Origin: Rostrohypoxylon terebratum
Lineage: Eukaryota > Ascomycota > Sordariomycetes > Xylariales > Hypoxylaceae
Direction: 5' to 3'
Assembly (NCBI GenBank): GCA_022497145.1
Contig: MU385890.1
Location: 207,641-271,640, forward strand
Length of the DNA stretch: 64,000 bases
The notes under the pieces are model-generated. The model was given only the letters and a program-made list of their open reading frames with translations. It did not search any database and was not told the origin of the DNA. A program made the translations under genes and the position numbers. Positions 23,701-36,433 of this stretch are shown here, one piece after another (the first letter of the stretch is position 1; every line of letters begins with the position of its first letter).

Positions 23701-26700
23701 CTTTGCGCCGTCAGAGTGGGAGCCGTACGGGCTTGCGGGCGTCGAACGACTGCAACAATTTCGCCGACAGCCGTGTTTCTCGCACGACGAGCTGCTATTC
23801 ACGGCGGCAGAAGGGACCGGATCCGGGTTAACTATCCAGACCGCGAAGTGGCTCGCACCAGCTCTCGAGAAGATACGTAAGCGAGAACTCGAGCAGCGGG
23901 AGGAGTTTATCGGGAAACACCGGGAAGACGGCCACCAACCGTGCAGCCTAATGGCCGATTCCGAGGAGAATTGCTCTCTCGCCGTCGAAGTCTCTGACGT
24001 TGACGTTCCCGAGGAGGAGTACCAATGCGCCTATTGCAAGTGCTATGCTTACTTGTCGAGATTCAAGTGTCTCCAATCCGGCAAGGTCCTCTGCATCCTA
24101 CATGCCGGGAATCACGCGTGCTGCGACATGTCTGAGGCGGAACGCTATGCTGGTGATCAACATAAGATCTACTATCGTATGACGAATGAACAGCTCGACG
24201 AGACTTATCAGAAGGTGGCCGACAAGGCCAACATGCCTGAGGCATGGGAGGAGAAATATGAAAAGTTGCTCGACGACGGAGGGAAGCCAGCGCTCAAAAC
24301 GCTGAGGAACCTTCTGAGTGAGGGTGAACGAATACCGTACGACCTCCCCTCCTTGCCAACTCTCAAGGAATTCGTTGACCGCTGTAATGAGTGGGTGGAC
24401 GAAGCAACTAATTATACGGTGCGAAAACAGCAGAATCGCCGTAAGAGCGACAAGGTCTGGCAAGGCGGACTGCGAAAGCTCATCGGAAACGCTTCCCAGG
24501 AGCTGAGGGAACGAGAGCTCCGACGGGTTGAAAACATCTACCGCCTCATAGACGACGCCGAGCGCATAGGATTCGATTGCCCGGAGATTCAGTATTTGCA
24601 GGAGCGAGCTAACGCTATAAGAACTTTCCAGAAGAATGCCGAGCAATTCCTAGAGCGCGGGTGCGGCCAGGAGTCTATCGAAGAGCTCATCGAGGAGGGC
24701 CGCACGTTCAACGTCGATATGCCGGAGCTCGACAAGCTGTCCGAGATCCTAGAACAGACGAAGTGGAACGTCAAGGCGAAGTCGAACCGTGGAATGTTCC
24801 TAACTCTGAAAGACGTCAGAGAGCTCCTTGAAGAAGGTAACCGCTTGGACATACCGCCGTATAATGATAACATGAGATACTTTGGCGACAAGTACACGGC
24901 GGGGATGCAGTGGGAAACTAAAGCGAAGGAACTCATCAACGCGGAGGTCGTCCACTATCCGCAACTCGAGGCCCTCTCAAACCAGGTGCAAGTCAACACG
25001 CTCCCCGTGACGCAAGAGACTCTAGCTGCCGTTGATCAGATTTTGCACAAGCAGCGCGAAGCCCACCGCCAAATTCTCGACCTCACGGAACGTTCCAAGG
25101 ATCCAGACTACAAGAAGAGGCCAAAATACACGGAGGTGGTTGAAATTATGAAGAAGCTCGAAGACCTCAACTCGAAGCCGACCGGTACTCTCGATCTCGA
25201 AAAGGAGCAGAGGCGTCACGAAGATTGGATGCGTAAGGGCAAGAAGCTTTTTGGGAAGACCAATGCACCCCTTCATATTCTTAAGAGTCATATGGATTAT
25301 GTCCTGGAGCGTAATCTCGCCTGCTTCGACATTCGCAACGATACGCCCCGACTTCCGGCCGAGCCTGCCTCTCGGGCTGCTAGCGAAGAGAGGGGCGAGG
25401 AAGGCAAGGTCAGAAGAACCTGGGATATCAACGACCCAGCCCTCGTAGAAGTATTCTGTATCTGTCGCCGTATCGAGGCCGGCATGATGATCGAATGCGA
25501 ACTATGCCACGAATGGTATCATGGGAAGTGCTTGAAGATCGCTCGAGGAAAGGTTAAGGAGGACGATAAATACACCTGCCCTATCTGCGATTGGCGGGTT
25601 AAGATTCCGCGAGATGCTGCACGGCCTAAGCTGGAAGACCTCATCGCCTGGCAGGACGAGATCCCGAACTTACCGTTCCAGCCCGAAGAAGAAGAGGTCT
25701 TGAAGAAGATCATCGACAACGCGCAAAAGTTTCGAGATCATATCGCGGCGTTCTGTAACCCTGTGCTCACCACGGCGGCCGAGGCCGGCGACCAACGATT
25801 CTACCTGCGGAAGATCGAGGGAGCCGAGATCCTGCTGTCTTTCGAGACCAATTTCTTCCGACAAGAACTCCACAAGTGGAGTCCGGTCGCTCCGGAGCCT
25901 CCTCCCGTGCTCGACGTGTCTAAGAGCACACGCAAGCCGCGTCCGACAAAACTCCAGAAGATGTTGGCACAATTTGGCGTAGACGACCCCGACGACCTGC
26001 CTGAGAACATGAAGAGCAAAGCGAACAGCCTGAAGCGCAAGGCGATGAACGCAGAGGCAGCCGCGGCCGCGGCTCAGGCAGCTGCAGCTTCGTCGAGCAC
26101 CGCGCTTGTTCATCCGAACTCGACTAGCCCCTCCGCCCACTCTTTCGGATCCAGCAGTCACCCTTTCCTCTCGCGAAACTCGCAACCGTCGACACCGGCT
26201 TTGACCAGCACTTCTCACGCGCAGCCGCCTCAGCAGACCAACTCGGCGTCCTCCAGCAGGCCCGGGTCCTCTCTCCGGCCCGACGCCATGGACATGAATA
26301 ACACGACCAGCTTACATCCGGACTTCTTCAACGGACCAGGACCTCGGCTGGGTGCTCTAGATCCGTCCCTCACAACGGAGGACCGCTTGCTGCGCGGTCA
26401 GGATCACGAGCTGAACCTGACTACAGATGCAGGCAAAGCTAAGGCTCTCGCCATATTACGCACTACAGAACTCGGACGTAAACGAGCCGAGGAGATATTT
26501 GGTCCCGACGTATGGAAAAACAACGGCCGCGATGACGCGTTCAACAGATCAAACATGAGCCAGGCTCAAGACGACGACAAGGACGTCGACAAAATGTTTC
26601 TAGACCTCACTAACGCCGATGACGAAGATGACGCTAAAAAAGAAAGGCAACGTGAAAAGGAACGAGTCAGTGTCACAGCTGACAGCTTCGAGGCGGAGCG

Positions 26701-26731
26701 GAATATGATGGACATGGAAGACTCGGACTAG
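20787..26731 (+). CDS. KDM5/JARID1 histone H3K4 demethylase
   Basis: Five exons (20787-21242, 21364-21412, 21479-22291, 22675-22772, 22835-26731) give 1,770 residues in continuous phase. Domains in order: Ser-rich N-terminus; JmjN (about 108-152, YHPTEEEWKDPFEYV); ARID (about 169-265, LSYLDALAKYHKQQG); Ser/Pro/Gly-rich linker; PHD1 (about 474-522, CETCGKGDEVGFIAVCETCD); JmjC with Fe(II) ligands H659, E661 and H747 (CWHNEDH...AYHAGFNHGF); C5HC2 zinc finger; long PLU-1 helical region; PHD2 (about 1345-1395, CICRRIEAGMMIECELCHEW); low-complexity Ala/Ser tail and acidic C-terminus. The ligands are intact, so it should be an active 2-oxoglutarate/Fe(II) demethylase of trimethyl/dimethyl H3K4 in the nucleus. 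The 383-nt third intron is far longer than the others. Confidence 0.95.
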
Positions 26732-27864
26732 TTTTGATCGGTGTCTTGGCCTTGGAATTTGGCGTGACGCGAAGGGAGTCTATGGATTTAATAGGGCACG
26801 GATAGGCGTGGTTAACGGTTAACCGGTGGTGTTTAGGCTTTTAAAGCGTTGACACGTTGTCGGTAAAATTTTCCCTGCGGCGTATCGGCGAGCATGTCTC
26901 CGCGCTACATCCACGGCCACGATAGAGAAAGAAGCATACGAGGACCAGCCAAACATATAGAGGCGTTTTCAGGAACCGTTTCGTACGAAAATTCCCATTT
27001 CATTTCCCCAGTGTATGACTAGGTACATAACCCAGGTTCAAGAGCCGGGTCGAACACTACTGCATTAGATAGGCGTTGTTTGTCAGACATGGTTCGGTAT
27101 ACCTTGCTCAGTTCAATGGATGGGAGCTGGAAGGGGTGGGTCGATACCTATTCAGCTACGTGTGTAGGTAGCTATTCGATCTGAAGTTACTTGGTCATTG
27201 CAATTTGCGCCATTTGCTACTGATATGTGTTGGGTTTGAAATGTGACCTAGACGGTGACCTGTCTTGTTGACTAGCAAGGCTGGTAACTCCGCGTAAGTT
27301 AGCAACGCCAATACGAATCCAGCCTTTGCTTGCCGTGTATTATCTCAAGAGCTTCTCAGGTAGTAGGTATGAGTACCTATTCTAAGTTGTAGATATTGGT
27401 CTGGAAGTCATTTCTATCACTTTTTATGGCTCGTACAATCATGGAAAGCCATAACTAACCTAATAGATACGACAGATTGTCTGTGTCTTTACGCGTGAAG
27501 ACGTAGTCGATTTATGAGACCTAAGGCGTAATGCCGTCTCCAAATACATTACAGCATTGACTGTTCATATCAATACGTTGTCCATTTGCACTGAACGACG
27601 CCTTGATCATTTTCACAGCTACATTTCGTATCCTTTGTACGAACAAATCTAACAGTGTTATTTCTACTTCCTCGATGCATAGGAACACTAAGGATCGTAT
27701 AGCATCGAGTTCGTCAGATTTGTAATGGATATATTATATAGCTTGATATTTTGATCTCACCTTAAATTTGAATTTACATTCTTTCCAATCAAGTTCTTCA
27801 TCCTGTGATACCATCAGATTACTGATGGTGTAAATCAACCTTTACGCCATACGGAAGAATCACG
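26732..27864. other. Intergenic
   Basis: 3' flank of KDM5 and upstream of the broken gene at 27865. No gene recognised. TAGGTA motifs at 27020, 27145-27170 and 27360. Confidence 0.45.
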
Positions 27865-28728
27865 ATGGCCAACGAAGATACCACAAGCACGCCAGTCCCC
27901 CCGTGGGATCACCCACTGTTTTCCAAGAATATATTGAGTGCCGATGATTCAAAAGTGGCCACCGCCTGCGAGGAATTTGGAGAGCTGCTTTCGATCTGCG
28001 ATGAAACCTGCCAACAAGTAAAGGAGCAGATGCTCACGATCAATCGAGAAGTCAGGCTCAACATCTTCGAAGTCGTTATAGGCTTTTCAAATTTCGACGC
28101 GACACGCTACTTTATCAACACCAAAGGGGGCCTGAAGTTCGTTGCCCTTGTTTGCGCCCTGGTCACGGCGTTTGGATCCCGCGAATGCACGAAGATTCTA
28201 GGTTAGCACAGTTGATGAAGCACTACCTCTCACGCGCGGGAAAACGATACCTTACGACGGAAGAACTATTGCCACTAATTCGTTCCGTCCATGACAGGTG
28301 TCAGCTCTCTGGGTTCGCGGAGAGAATTGTAAACTACCGATGATCCACCACTTTCTCGATCTTGGTATTACTTCTCGGAGCCGGCTTAGCTGGGCGCCTG
28401 ACACGGAACCCGTAATCAAGATAATCAGCTTGCTGTAAGACTTGCGAGATAACCATACTACTGACTTTGGTCTAGAACTCAAGGACTTATGTGTTTATAC
28501 GGATATCTGTGCCCCCTGGATTGCGGCAATATCTTGAGGTGTCTGAAGGCAGACGCACACGGCTATCCAGGCGCCATAGCCGTCATAGCTACCGCCGGCG
28601 ACGAAACCATGCGAATGTTCGCGCTGGCGAAACCGGTCGGAGCACATGTCGCGTTGAGAAACAAGGCGTGCGTGGAGTGTTGCTTGAAGTTTTGCAAGGA
28701 GAACGGCTTCGAGATCCTAGGGCTGTGA
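27865..28728 (+). pseudogene. Broken gene of unknown family (three frame-shifted pieces)
   Basis: Three consecutive reading-frame pieces look like one protein. Piece 1 (27865-28206) starts MANEDTTSTPVPPWDHPLFS and ends near a stop. Piece 2, in another frame from about 28187, reads LAQLMKHYLSRAGKRYLTTE and RCQLSGFAERIVNY, then stops at 28339-28341. Piece 3 (about 28460-28728, again shifted) reads ELKDLCVYTDICAPWIAAIS, hits TGA, and continues in another frame with ATAGDETMRMFALAKPVGAH. The L-S-G-F-A and A-P-W-I segments resemble conserved positions of a large family of uncharacterised fungal proteins, which supports decay rather than chance. No intron with normal size and splice sites repairs the first break. 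Function unknown. Confidence 0.5.
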
Positions 28729-29427
28729 TTACCTACTGCCAACGGGCTGATGCCTAGTAGGCCTGGTGCTTGGTAGTCCTAGGACAATACCTGATAGGGT
28801 CCAGTGGTAGTTAGTAGGTAGGATTAGTTAGTTGATGGGATTGTCTGCCACCCTTCAATCGATCGAGGTCTTGATGCCACTATCCTCGTTCACCAGATAA
28901 GTACCTAGGTAGTAGGTAGGCAAGGAATCCGTCAACTGGGCACTAGGAAGACTTTTGTGCTCTAGGTACCAATTGACGTTTTCAATTGAACCTAAGGAAA
29001 GGTCTTCCAGATGCCATCTTGTGTGTCGTTAGCTGTCGTCCTGTTGCTAATAACCAATCGAAGTTGTATTAATTTCACATTTCACCCAAATACACAACAG
29101 GTAGTTTTTGGAAGTTGATTTAAATATCCCGATCGTAGATGTCGCTAGGACAGTAGGGTAGGCACTTATCAACGTATTATGCAACTGGAACATTAGAGGC
29201 ATTAGTCATGAAAATCAAATGTAATGAAACTCAGAATAGAACGCCGGCTCGAAATTATCGGCGAAACTATCTAAACACAAAGCATTTCCCTCCCTTAACT
29301 CCTGGGTATTATCATTTAATCAAACTAGCCTCGATCCTTTGGGTATCTTCCTATCCCGAACTCCTAGCCCATCCCTTCGTATCAATTATTAAGTCGCCTG
29401 GCAGATATACTTACCAAGCCCTGAACC
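28729..29427. other. Intergenic
   Basis: No gene seen. TAGGTA motif cluster at 28800-28980. Contains the 3' flank of the minus-strand coiled-coil gene. Confidence 0.45.
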
Positions 29428-30262
29428 TTACAACTCTTGGAAGTTGTAGTCATCAAACGCTCCCTGATAAGCGTTCGGGTCATGGGCTATGTCTGCCTGT
29501 TGGTAGCCGTAGCCACCAAATTGGTCGAAATTGGCCGGTTGTGCCATGGATCCTCCAGGTTGTTGACTCTGGTCTTGAAGGGAAGCTTGTGCGTCGCCTC
29601 CCAAATCGAAGTCCAGATCCAAGCCGGCGAAGGGAGGATCCATCGGGGGTGTATCAACGGGCAGCTGTTGCCCGGAGAACATGCCTAGGGCCGTACTGCA
29701 ATAAAGAATGTTAGCGGTTTATTCTTCGAAGAGATTAAAAAGTTTCGAGTTATCTGACTTACTTCTGTGCCTCCAGCTGGGCAATTCTATTCCGCTCTTC
29801 GACAGACCGTGCCTGCAAGGCATGGTATTGGCCCCTCCAATTATCGCTAGCGCTGTGCGATTGTTGAGCCATTTGCCTCAAGTCCGCGTTCTCTTGACGG
29901 ACCTGCTGGAGCTCTGCCTCCAGCTCCCTCACCCGAGCGTGGGTTTCATCGAGCTCCCTCTTTCTCTGGGAGGTCCGGCGAGTCTTTTGGAGATTTTTCA
30001 TCTCGCCTTGGATTCGCGCGGCATGATTCTTTGCGAATGCCGCGTCTTTTTTGAGGCCCTCGAAGGTCTCCCGGATCTCTCTCGCCTCCTTCTGGTATGC
30101 CTCGAGGGAGGCTCGAACAACATCAAGAGCTGCTTTGAGCTCCGCGTTGTGATGCTCTAGTCGAGCAGTGTAGTCCGAACCCGGGAGTTCGGCGGCGCCA
30201 GGCATTGCGGCAGGAGTGTCGCTGGATTGGGCTGCTCCTATACTGGCCATTGGGTATGACAT
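29428..30262 (-). CDS. Coiled-coil protein with Gln/Asp-rich tail
   Basis: Two exons on the minus strand (30262-29763 and 29695-29428) joined by a 67-nt intron with GTAAGT donor give 255 residues. Residues about 30-165 are almost entirely heptad-like helix (for example RLEHHNAELKAALDVVRASL and RELEAELQQVRQENADLRQM), including a basic patch NLQKTRRTSQRKRE ahead of the second half. That layout recalls a bZIP, but the canonical N-x7-R basic signature is not present, so I do not call it a transcription factor. The C-terminal 88 residues are Gln/Pro/Asp/Gly-rich and disordered, ending FDDYNFQEL. No homologous named family is recognised; a structural or scaffold role is possible. Confidence 0.7.
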
Positions 30263-33019
30263 CTCAAGGGGAGATGTGTATAGAAAGGAAAGAATATATT
30301 GTTCTAATAGGGGATGTCAGTTAATATATATAGTAAATCATTACACAGAAAAGAAATGTAAAGAAGTATAATGAGGATAGTAGTGCTAATGGAATATGAC
30401 GCGAACAGTGGAGGAAGCCCTTTAATGGTAAGCGACTGTTGAGTGTTAGGTTATATCCATCCCACAAGGAAGGACGACGGTATGTGTGCGAGGGCGTCTA
30501 GAAGGAGAGGAACTCGAGCAAGAATGCAAAGGTCATCGACGCTTGGGTAAGAGAGAGATGAGATGACTAACCGTACTTAGGATGCGAGCCCTAAGGTCTG
30601 TAAGTAGGACTAGATGATGAGAACTGATGGTCCTCGACTAGGAGTGGGTGTAGGTAATGGTTGTTCCGGGTATGTATGGAACGTCTGATGTGTTGGTATG
30701 TCTAGTGTCGAGTGATGTTGAGACTAGGTAGTATTAAGAAGAGTGTGTGATGAAGTAGAGTACTAGAAGTAAGAGAAGATGACGAATGTCTTGTTAGGTA
30801 AGTACTAGTTCTTGTTGCTCTGTCTTGCTAGAGTTAGTTGTAGAGTGAAGGAAAGGAAAGATGGTTTGGTGGGAACGAGCTCCTGTTAAATAGAAAAAGA
30901 AACGAGGTCTAGTGATTGGGGATGTTCGCGGCAGTAGCTAAGAGTCATAACGGGTGCAGTCGTAGTTTCCCTCTGTATATACGATCAACTTGCTCAATGC
31001 ACTAGTAGCTCAGTGCCGAGAGATCACATGGGACGGAAATCTAGTCATAGCTTGCTTCGATGTAGGAATGTACGTACTCATTATAGAGCATTGGGCAACT
31101 TCATATCAGCCAAACTTCTAAAGTTGGAAAGAGCACATCGAATGCTCGCGTTTGATAGGCCTAGGAGCTAAGTATGAAAAGGGCATTTATTATTCTGACA
31201 CCAGTAGATAGTCACCCTGGACCTAATCTCCTGATTTCCTAGGTAGCTCCGCTATATCGTGCAACATCTATCCATTGAAGATGGGTACTAAAACTGCTTG
31301 ACCCGCTATAAGGACTTCAGATCGAAGGACTGGCCAATGTACTAGAATCTGCTCATAGGTCAATTGCTACTATTTCTTCTGTATACCTTCATAGATCGAT
31401 TTTGCACTAATGATGATCCATGGGATAGGTAAGGTACCTAGCTTACCCCCGTCAAAGTCCATACGATGGATAGGTCCATAGTATTATCTCCAGCATTTTA
31501 GTGGCATTACAACATCGAAGTAGATGGTGCTCGGTACCTACCCGGGGCGTACATACTATCTATGTACGTGCTATGTATATGGACGCTCACCCAGGTGATT
31601 TTGTAAGGTTCCCATATAGGTACCACTGATAGTACATACCTTTCCCTATCTCCCTATCTTCTTAATCTCTTGTATTTGAAGGTACTTTACTTCTTTCCTC
31701 GTTTGCTTCATTTCAATTTAACTTTTGATGATATTTTCTTTCGGGGTATATCCCATACAAATGTACTAGCTTATGGGTAGGCTACTGCGACTTTAGCTCT
31801 TCTTATCATCCTTGTGTTCTAGATTGTATCTTCGATCAACATTCATCGAAGACGCAACTTTAAGCATGTATCGAAACGAAATATTTCAACCAATCATAGA
31901 AATCCCATGATAAACGCTACAGTTACGCCAGCAAAAGGTCCCATGGTAACCTAGTTACAGGTACAGCAGTAGCGAAACCGCTGCTTTCTGTCAATCTGTA
32001 GAAATACTGTATTGATTCTACCCTTCACTAATTCTAAAGGACTTCGTTTTACTCTTATACCTAGGTAGCTATTGGTATTTCCGTAGGGCCTCTACTAGGC
32101 CAACTAATCCAATTGCTTCCCAGACAAGTTGTTCATCGTATTTTACAATAAATAGCAATATTCCGTAGGAGTATCGCTAGTTGCTCAAACATTATATGAG
32201 TCAAAATACTTTGGAATTACTCTTGGATAGATATGGTAAACTGTTTCCTAAGCAGAAATTAATAGAGCAAAGACAAAGCATGTACTAGATGTTTCATACG
32301 ACTTTAACACCCGTGAAATAAATAACTTGACTTTGCAATTGATCTTTGTCTATTTCCAAGCCTATTTGACATTGTTCGGCGGAAATCAATCCCAAATAGT
32401 TACCATTCCCTCTATAAGTCCTGGGTGAAAGTGCCTTGAACCCGCCGTAGCTCCCATTATCTAACTGAATGGTATAGAACCCGACAATTCGTCACATGTC
32501 GCCTCCAGTCTGAACGTTCCGTGTCTGAGAACTCCATCCATGGGTGACTCCTAGCAAACAAATTGCTCACGACCTGTTGTTTATTACCTATCTAGGTATA
32601 GGTAGGTATTAAGCAAACATTGTTGGCCATGTACAATATAGTAACGGCGTAGACTAAACCTTAAGAACTGGGGCCGCTAGAAAATCTACAGGCCAACAGG
32701 CCAACAACACCATGCCAACTAACTTGCCCCGAACAGCCTCGAATTGGAGGAAAGTAGGAAGGCACGGAACGAGTCACAAAAATCGTAACTTCCAACGAAT
32801 TCAACTATATGTACTTCAATTTTATTTCGTATCAATCGTAAATACAAGAATCAGATGTCTCGACCTTGGCCCGACAAAGCTCGAGCAAAATCGGGTCGAT
32901 TATGTCGTTTTACATAGGTTACAAATATACACACGTATGTCGTTGCGATAACGCACTTGAGCCTCCATTCCCGTCATACGCTAACTCGGATCTACCCGCT
33001 ACCGATCTGAGGGGCCGAT
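30263..33019. other. 2.8-kb gene-poor region
   Basis: No coding gene recognised. The first ~600 bp upstream of the coiled-coil gene are rich in GTAAGT/GTAGG-like words on the plus strand. The rest is AT-rich with TAGGTACCTA motifs (31240, 31425, 31530, 31615, 32060, 32590). Frames near 32712 and 32866 overlap the 3' flank of the AA9 gene and look random. A long leader or non-coding RNA is possible but not demonstrable here. Confidence 0.45.
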
Positions 33020-34156
33020 CTACGCCGACGCGACGCACTGGTAATAGTACGGGTTCCAAGACTTGCAGCCGCCCTCAGCACAGGCGGTGGGGCCTGCATA
33101 GTTGCTTCCGCCGCATTGACCATACAAGCTCTGCACGTTTACGCCTCCGGTGGCAGCCGCGGTGGTTGTTGCCGCAGCGGGTTTGGTGGTGCTGGGGGAA
33201 GCAGCTGCCTTCGTCGAGGTCGCAAGAGTAGTGGGCGAGGAAGCTGCGGGGGTAGGAGTCGAAGCTTGCTTGGTGGCACTCGTAGTAACCGCCGAGGTCG
33301 CTGCTGCCGTGGTGGGAACTGCTGGCTGGGTCGCGCCTGCCCCGCTTCCAACTGTCGCGGTACCGGTGCTGGTGATAGCCGAAGAAGTCTGTGCGACAGA
33401 CGCCGACGCACCCGCAATTAAAGTGGGACCAGGGATCTTGTACGAGATTCCAGTGGTGTAGATGTTGACGAGGATACCGGGGTCCTCGGGCGTGTACAGC
33501 TTAGTTCCCAAGGTTCCCGCGGGCGATTCGGTGCCGTCGCCGGTGATTTCGAGGTTGAAGCATTGGGGATACGCCTGCGCGCCGTTGGACTGGCCAGCAG
33601 AGTGCAGGGCGATGGTTTCGTGGCGAAGGACGTAATTGCCGGCCTTGATGTTGGACGGGATCTGCACCATCCACGTGAAGCTGTTCGAGATCAGGACGTC
33701 AGAAGCCCAGTGTCCGGGCGCGGCGCTGTCGTCGAGAAGACCGACCTCGTCGATCTTGAAGAACTCGAGCTTTTCCTTGTCGACAGTCTCGCACGAGCCG
33801 CCGCAAGGAGCGAGGTAATCGATCATGGGTCCCTTGTGGGAGTCAGGCCAGGTGTTCCAGGTTATGGAGATGCTGTCGCCGGCCTTGACCTGGGCGTGGC
33901 CTCCGGCGTTCGTGGCGTTCTTGTGGCAGATGATATCCGCACTTCCGAAGTTGTTAGGCTCGATGAAGCCGTTGTCCGTCTGGGAGGTAGTCCACCCGAT
34001 AACGGTGGGAGGGCTTGGCTGGTAGGGGAAGGTGGTCGGGTCATAACCCTGGTAGTAGACACCATCAACCACAATGTGATCGACGTGTCCGTGAGCGACG
34101 ACGGTAGACACCGACGCCAGAGCTGCGAGGAGCGTGGACGTTTTCGCGAGAGCCAT
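33020..34156 (-). CDS. AA9 lytic polysaccharide monooxygenase with CBM1
   Basis: Intronless 378-residue protein. Residues 1-21 form a signal peptide, and cleavage after VVA exposes the copper-binding H22 (mature His1). The other histidine-brace ligand is H107 in WPDSHKGPMIDYLAPC (mature His86). H185, Q194 and the axial Y196 (mature 164, 173, 175) are also in place, so the active site is complete. A Ser/Thr/Ala/Pro linker of about 90 residues leads to a C-terminal CBM1 (about 342-378, YGQCGGSNYAGPTAC...NPYYYQC) with its cysteines and aromatic face. By family knowledge it oxidatively cleaves crystalline cellulose outside the cell using copper and H2O2/O2. The frame runs open upstream, but the ATG at 34156 is fixed by the signal peptide. 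Confidence 0.95.
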   Translation of the reverse strand: MALAKTSTLLAALASVSTVVAHGHVDHIVVDGVYYQGYDPTTFPYQPSPPTVIGWTTSQTDNGFIEPNNFGSADIICHKNATNAGGHAQVKAGDSISITWNTWPDSHKGPMIDYLAPCGGSCETVDKEKLEFFKIDEVGLLDDSAAPGHWASDVLISNSFTWMVQIPSNIKAGNYVLRHETIALHSAGQSNGAQAYPQCFNLEITGDGTESPAGTLGTKLYTPEDPGILVNIYTTGISYKIPGPTLIAGASASVAQTSSAITSTGTATVGSGAGATQPAVPTTAAATSAVTTSATKQASTPTPAASSPTTLATSTKAAASPSTTKPAAATTTAAATGGVNVQSLYGQCGGSNYAGPTACAEGGCKSWNPYYYQCVASA

Positions 34157-36433
34157 TTTTACAGTTTGCGATAATCGTATAGCGTAGTTGAGTGAGCGAA
34201 AGGCAGGAAGAGACGACAAATAGTATGAACGAGTTAAGGTGTATCGATCAAGATAGCTGGTCTCACCAGGAGGGATGAAATGAATGACTTTAGTCTGCAA
34301 AAGAAGGACAACAACGAAAGGATACGTAAATCGAATTCGCAAACCGATGGCGATGAGGAAAAGAAGGATCTAGGAGAGGGCATCACGATTCCTATTATAT
34401 ACCACTACTCCTTCGACGATGGGTACCGTTGTCGCCCATCCATAAGTCCCACTCAAATTTAGAATCTAGTAATCCACAAGGCGTCTAGCCGATTCGAAGG
34501 AATGGATAATGCAGAATTCGATACATGACAACTTGAACCGAGACTAAATGCGGTCGCGATTGGTTATTTAGGATCGTGACGGGGGTTGGACCCCCTACTT
34601 TTAACACCCATGCCGTCCCATGCGACAATTTGCTAGGGTAGTATCGCATTCCCAATACCGAAGGACAAGAGCCAGCGATTTGGGACTGCGGGATTGGCAC
34701 TCAGACGACTCGTCATGCTATGCCTTGGCAGGTTTGAGATTCCTGGCCTTCGCGCGGCGGGTCATTCGCCGTAAATAGAAAATCCCATCGTGAAATCACC
34801 GAAAAGACGCCATCGATAATACCGCGACGACCGTGCTGTAAATTTATCAATAAACAAATATTTTTCTTCAACCTACTTACGCACCTAATTAGGTACCTTT
34901 ACCTAGATGGATGTATCTGAAGAACCTCAACAGAGGACAAACATACGAGATACGCGGAAGCAGGGCCAAATGTTGTGCTGCGGGAGAGAAATGGTCTCTA
35001 ACACGCCTCCAGCCGCGACTAAATTAAAAGGTCCGGGTGGACGTATTGACCTGACCACGCCAATAGATAGCCGCCCAGCCGCTCCCGTACAGAGACCCAC
35101 CATCACACGATCTAGTGCGCGGAGCCGCGAAAGGAAGCTGGTATGCTAACGCTGGAAAGTCGTCCCGGAAACCGAAAAGTGAGGATCTGATTGCTACATA
35201 ATGAACTTATGAAGTACAAATGAAGTATGGTCACTAACCACCACATAATAGTTTGAACCGACCGAAAGTCGCCGGGCAAGGGGTTCTTGGAGGCTTCGTT
35301 TCGTATACTGGTGAAGTGAACCTATTCACTGGTCATTCAGACCCAACCTGCTGACGCATTTCGCCAGTTATTCCACCAACCATTAAAATGCCACCAAGTG
35401 GCCGACGTGTATGATCTTTTGCAGTTTCGGTCATGCGGTGGGCTCGTACTTCGTAAAGCAGCATTGGGCACGTCCGGCTCAACCTGCCTCGACGTAAACG
35501 ACGCCCTACGAAGAATTGAGAGGGCGAGGAAAATCAGCGGGGGATCAGTTCGGGGGGTACAGGTCCACTTCGGCCCCTGCGTCGATCTAAGATGATCCAC
35601 TTTGCCGTTTCGGATAGCTGAAAAAGGAAATCCTCCCGGGAGGTTTCATACCATAATGGCATATCGTTAAATTTGTTGAGGGGCCGACTTCTAGAAAGAA
35701 CCACTGGACGACTTCTATCGGTATTTTCTTCGCTTCCGAAACCCCTAAACTATATTCATATAGATTTGTTGATGATGTATACGAATCATCGTTTCTGATC
35801 CTCAGTCGATTTGGCGGGTCGTCTGATCTTTCGTGATGTGATGAGTAGATGCGAATGCGTTCTAGCATCGCGGGATCATATTTTGGTGCGTGGACCGCGG
35901 CATACCCTACTCATTTTCGAGAGAGAACAAATATCATTAATAGGGGAATCGAAACATCCAGCTACTCAGCTGCCAAGGTAAAAAGTTCACCCTTTGAAAC
36001 TGACGGGTCCTGGGTTGGGGCATCGTTGACTATTTCACCACTCATCTGGGAGGGATCGGCTGTGGTAGTTTTACCAGAATCCGAATGTCATGCGTATCCG
36101 AAGAAACAGTTTAGGGCGAAGCGCGGGCCAGGTACGAAAGTTGGGAGTAAACTGAATTGACAGCTCTATAAACTTTTCCAAGAAGTTGTACATACAAGCG
36201 ACTCCGCATAAGCGGAATCTGGGTCGTACATTATGAATAGGGGATATCAAGCCGTATCTCATGAAGTGCTCTTTATCTGCTTTTCGCGCACATGAACCCA
36301 TTGCTGAGGAGGGAATAGCCAGCCCGACGGGCTTCAGAAATCAACACCAACACTAACACCATAACTCCGTCCGTTTCTTCGTCAATTGTGCTTGCCGAAT
36401 AGCTGGCGAACGAATGTAGGTCGGGGGAGATAT
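34157..36433. other. Gene-poor region
   Basis: No gene I can support. Frames at 34907-35149 (plus), 35337-35600 (either strand) and 35849-36160 (plus) are 65-103 codons long without recognisable domains or splice partners. The last could be relic coding sequence. A TAGGTACC motif lies at 34885. Much of the first 300 bp is the AA9 promoter. Confidence 0.4.

Noticed and set aside
33116..33461. Long plus-strand frames rich in Gly/Arg/Ser or Ala/Val
   Set aside because: Antisense shadows of the Ser/Thr/Ala/Pro linker of the AA9 gene.
35337..35600. Overlapping 65- and 87-codon frames on both strands
   Set aside because: No domain, no splice partner and comparable openness on both strands; cannot be supported as a gene.
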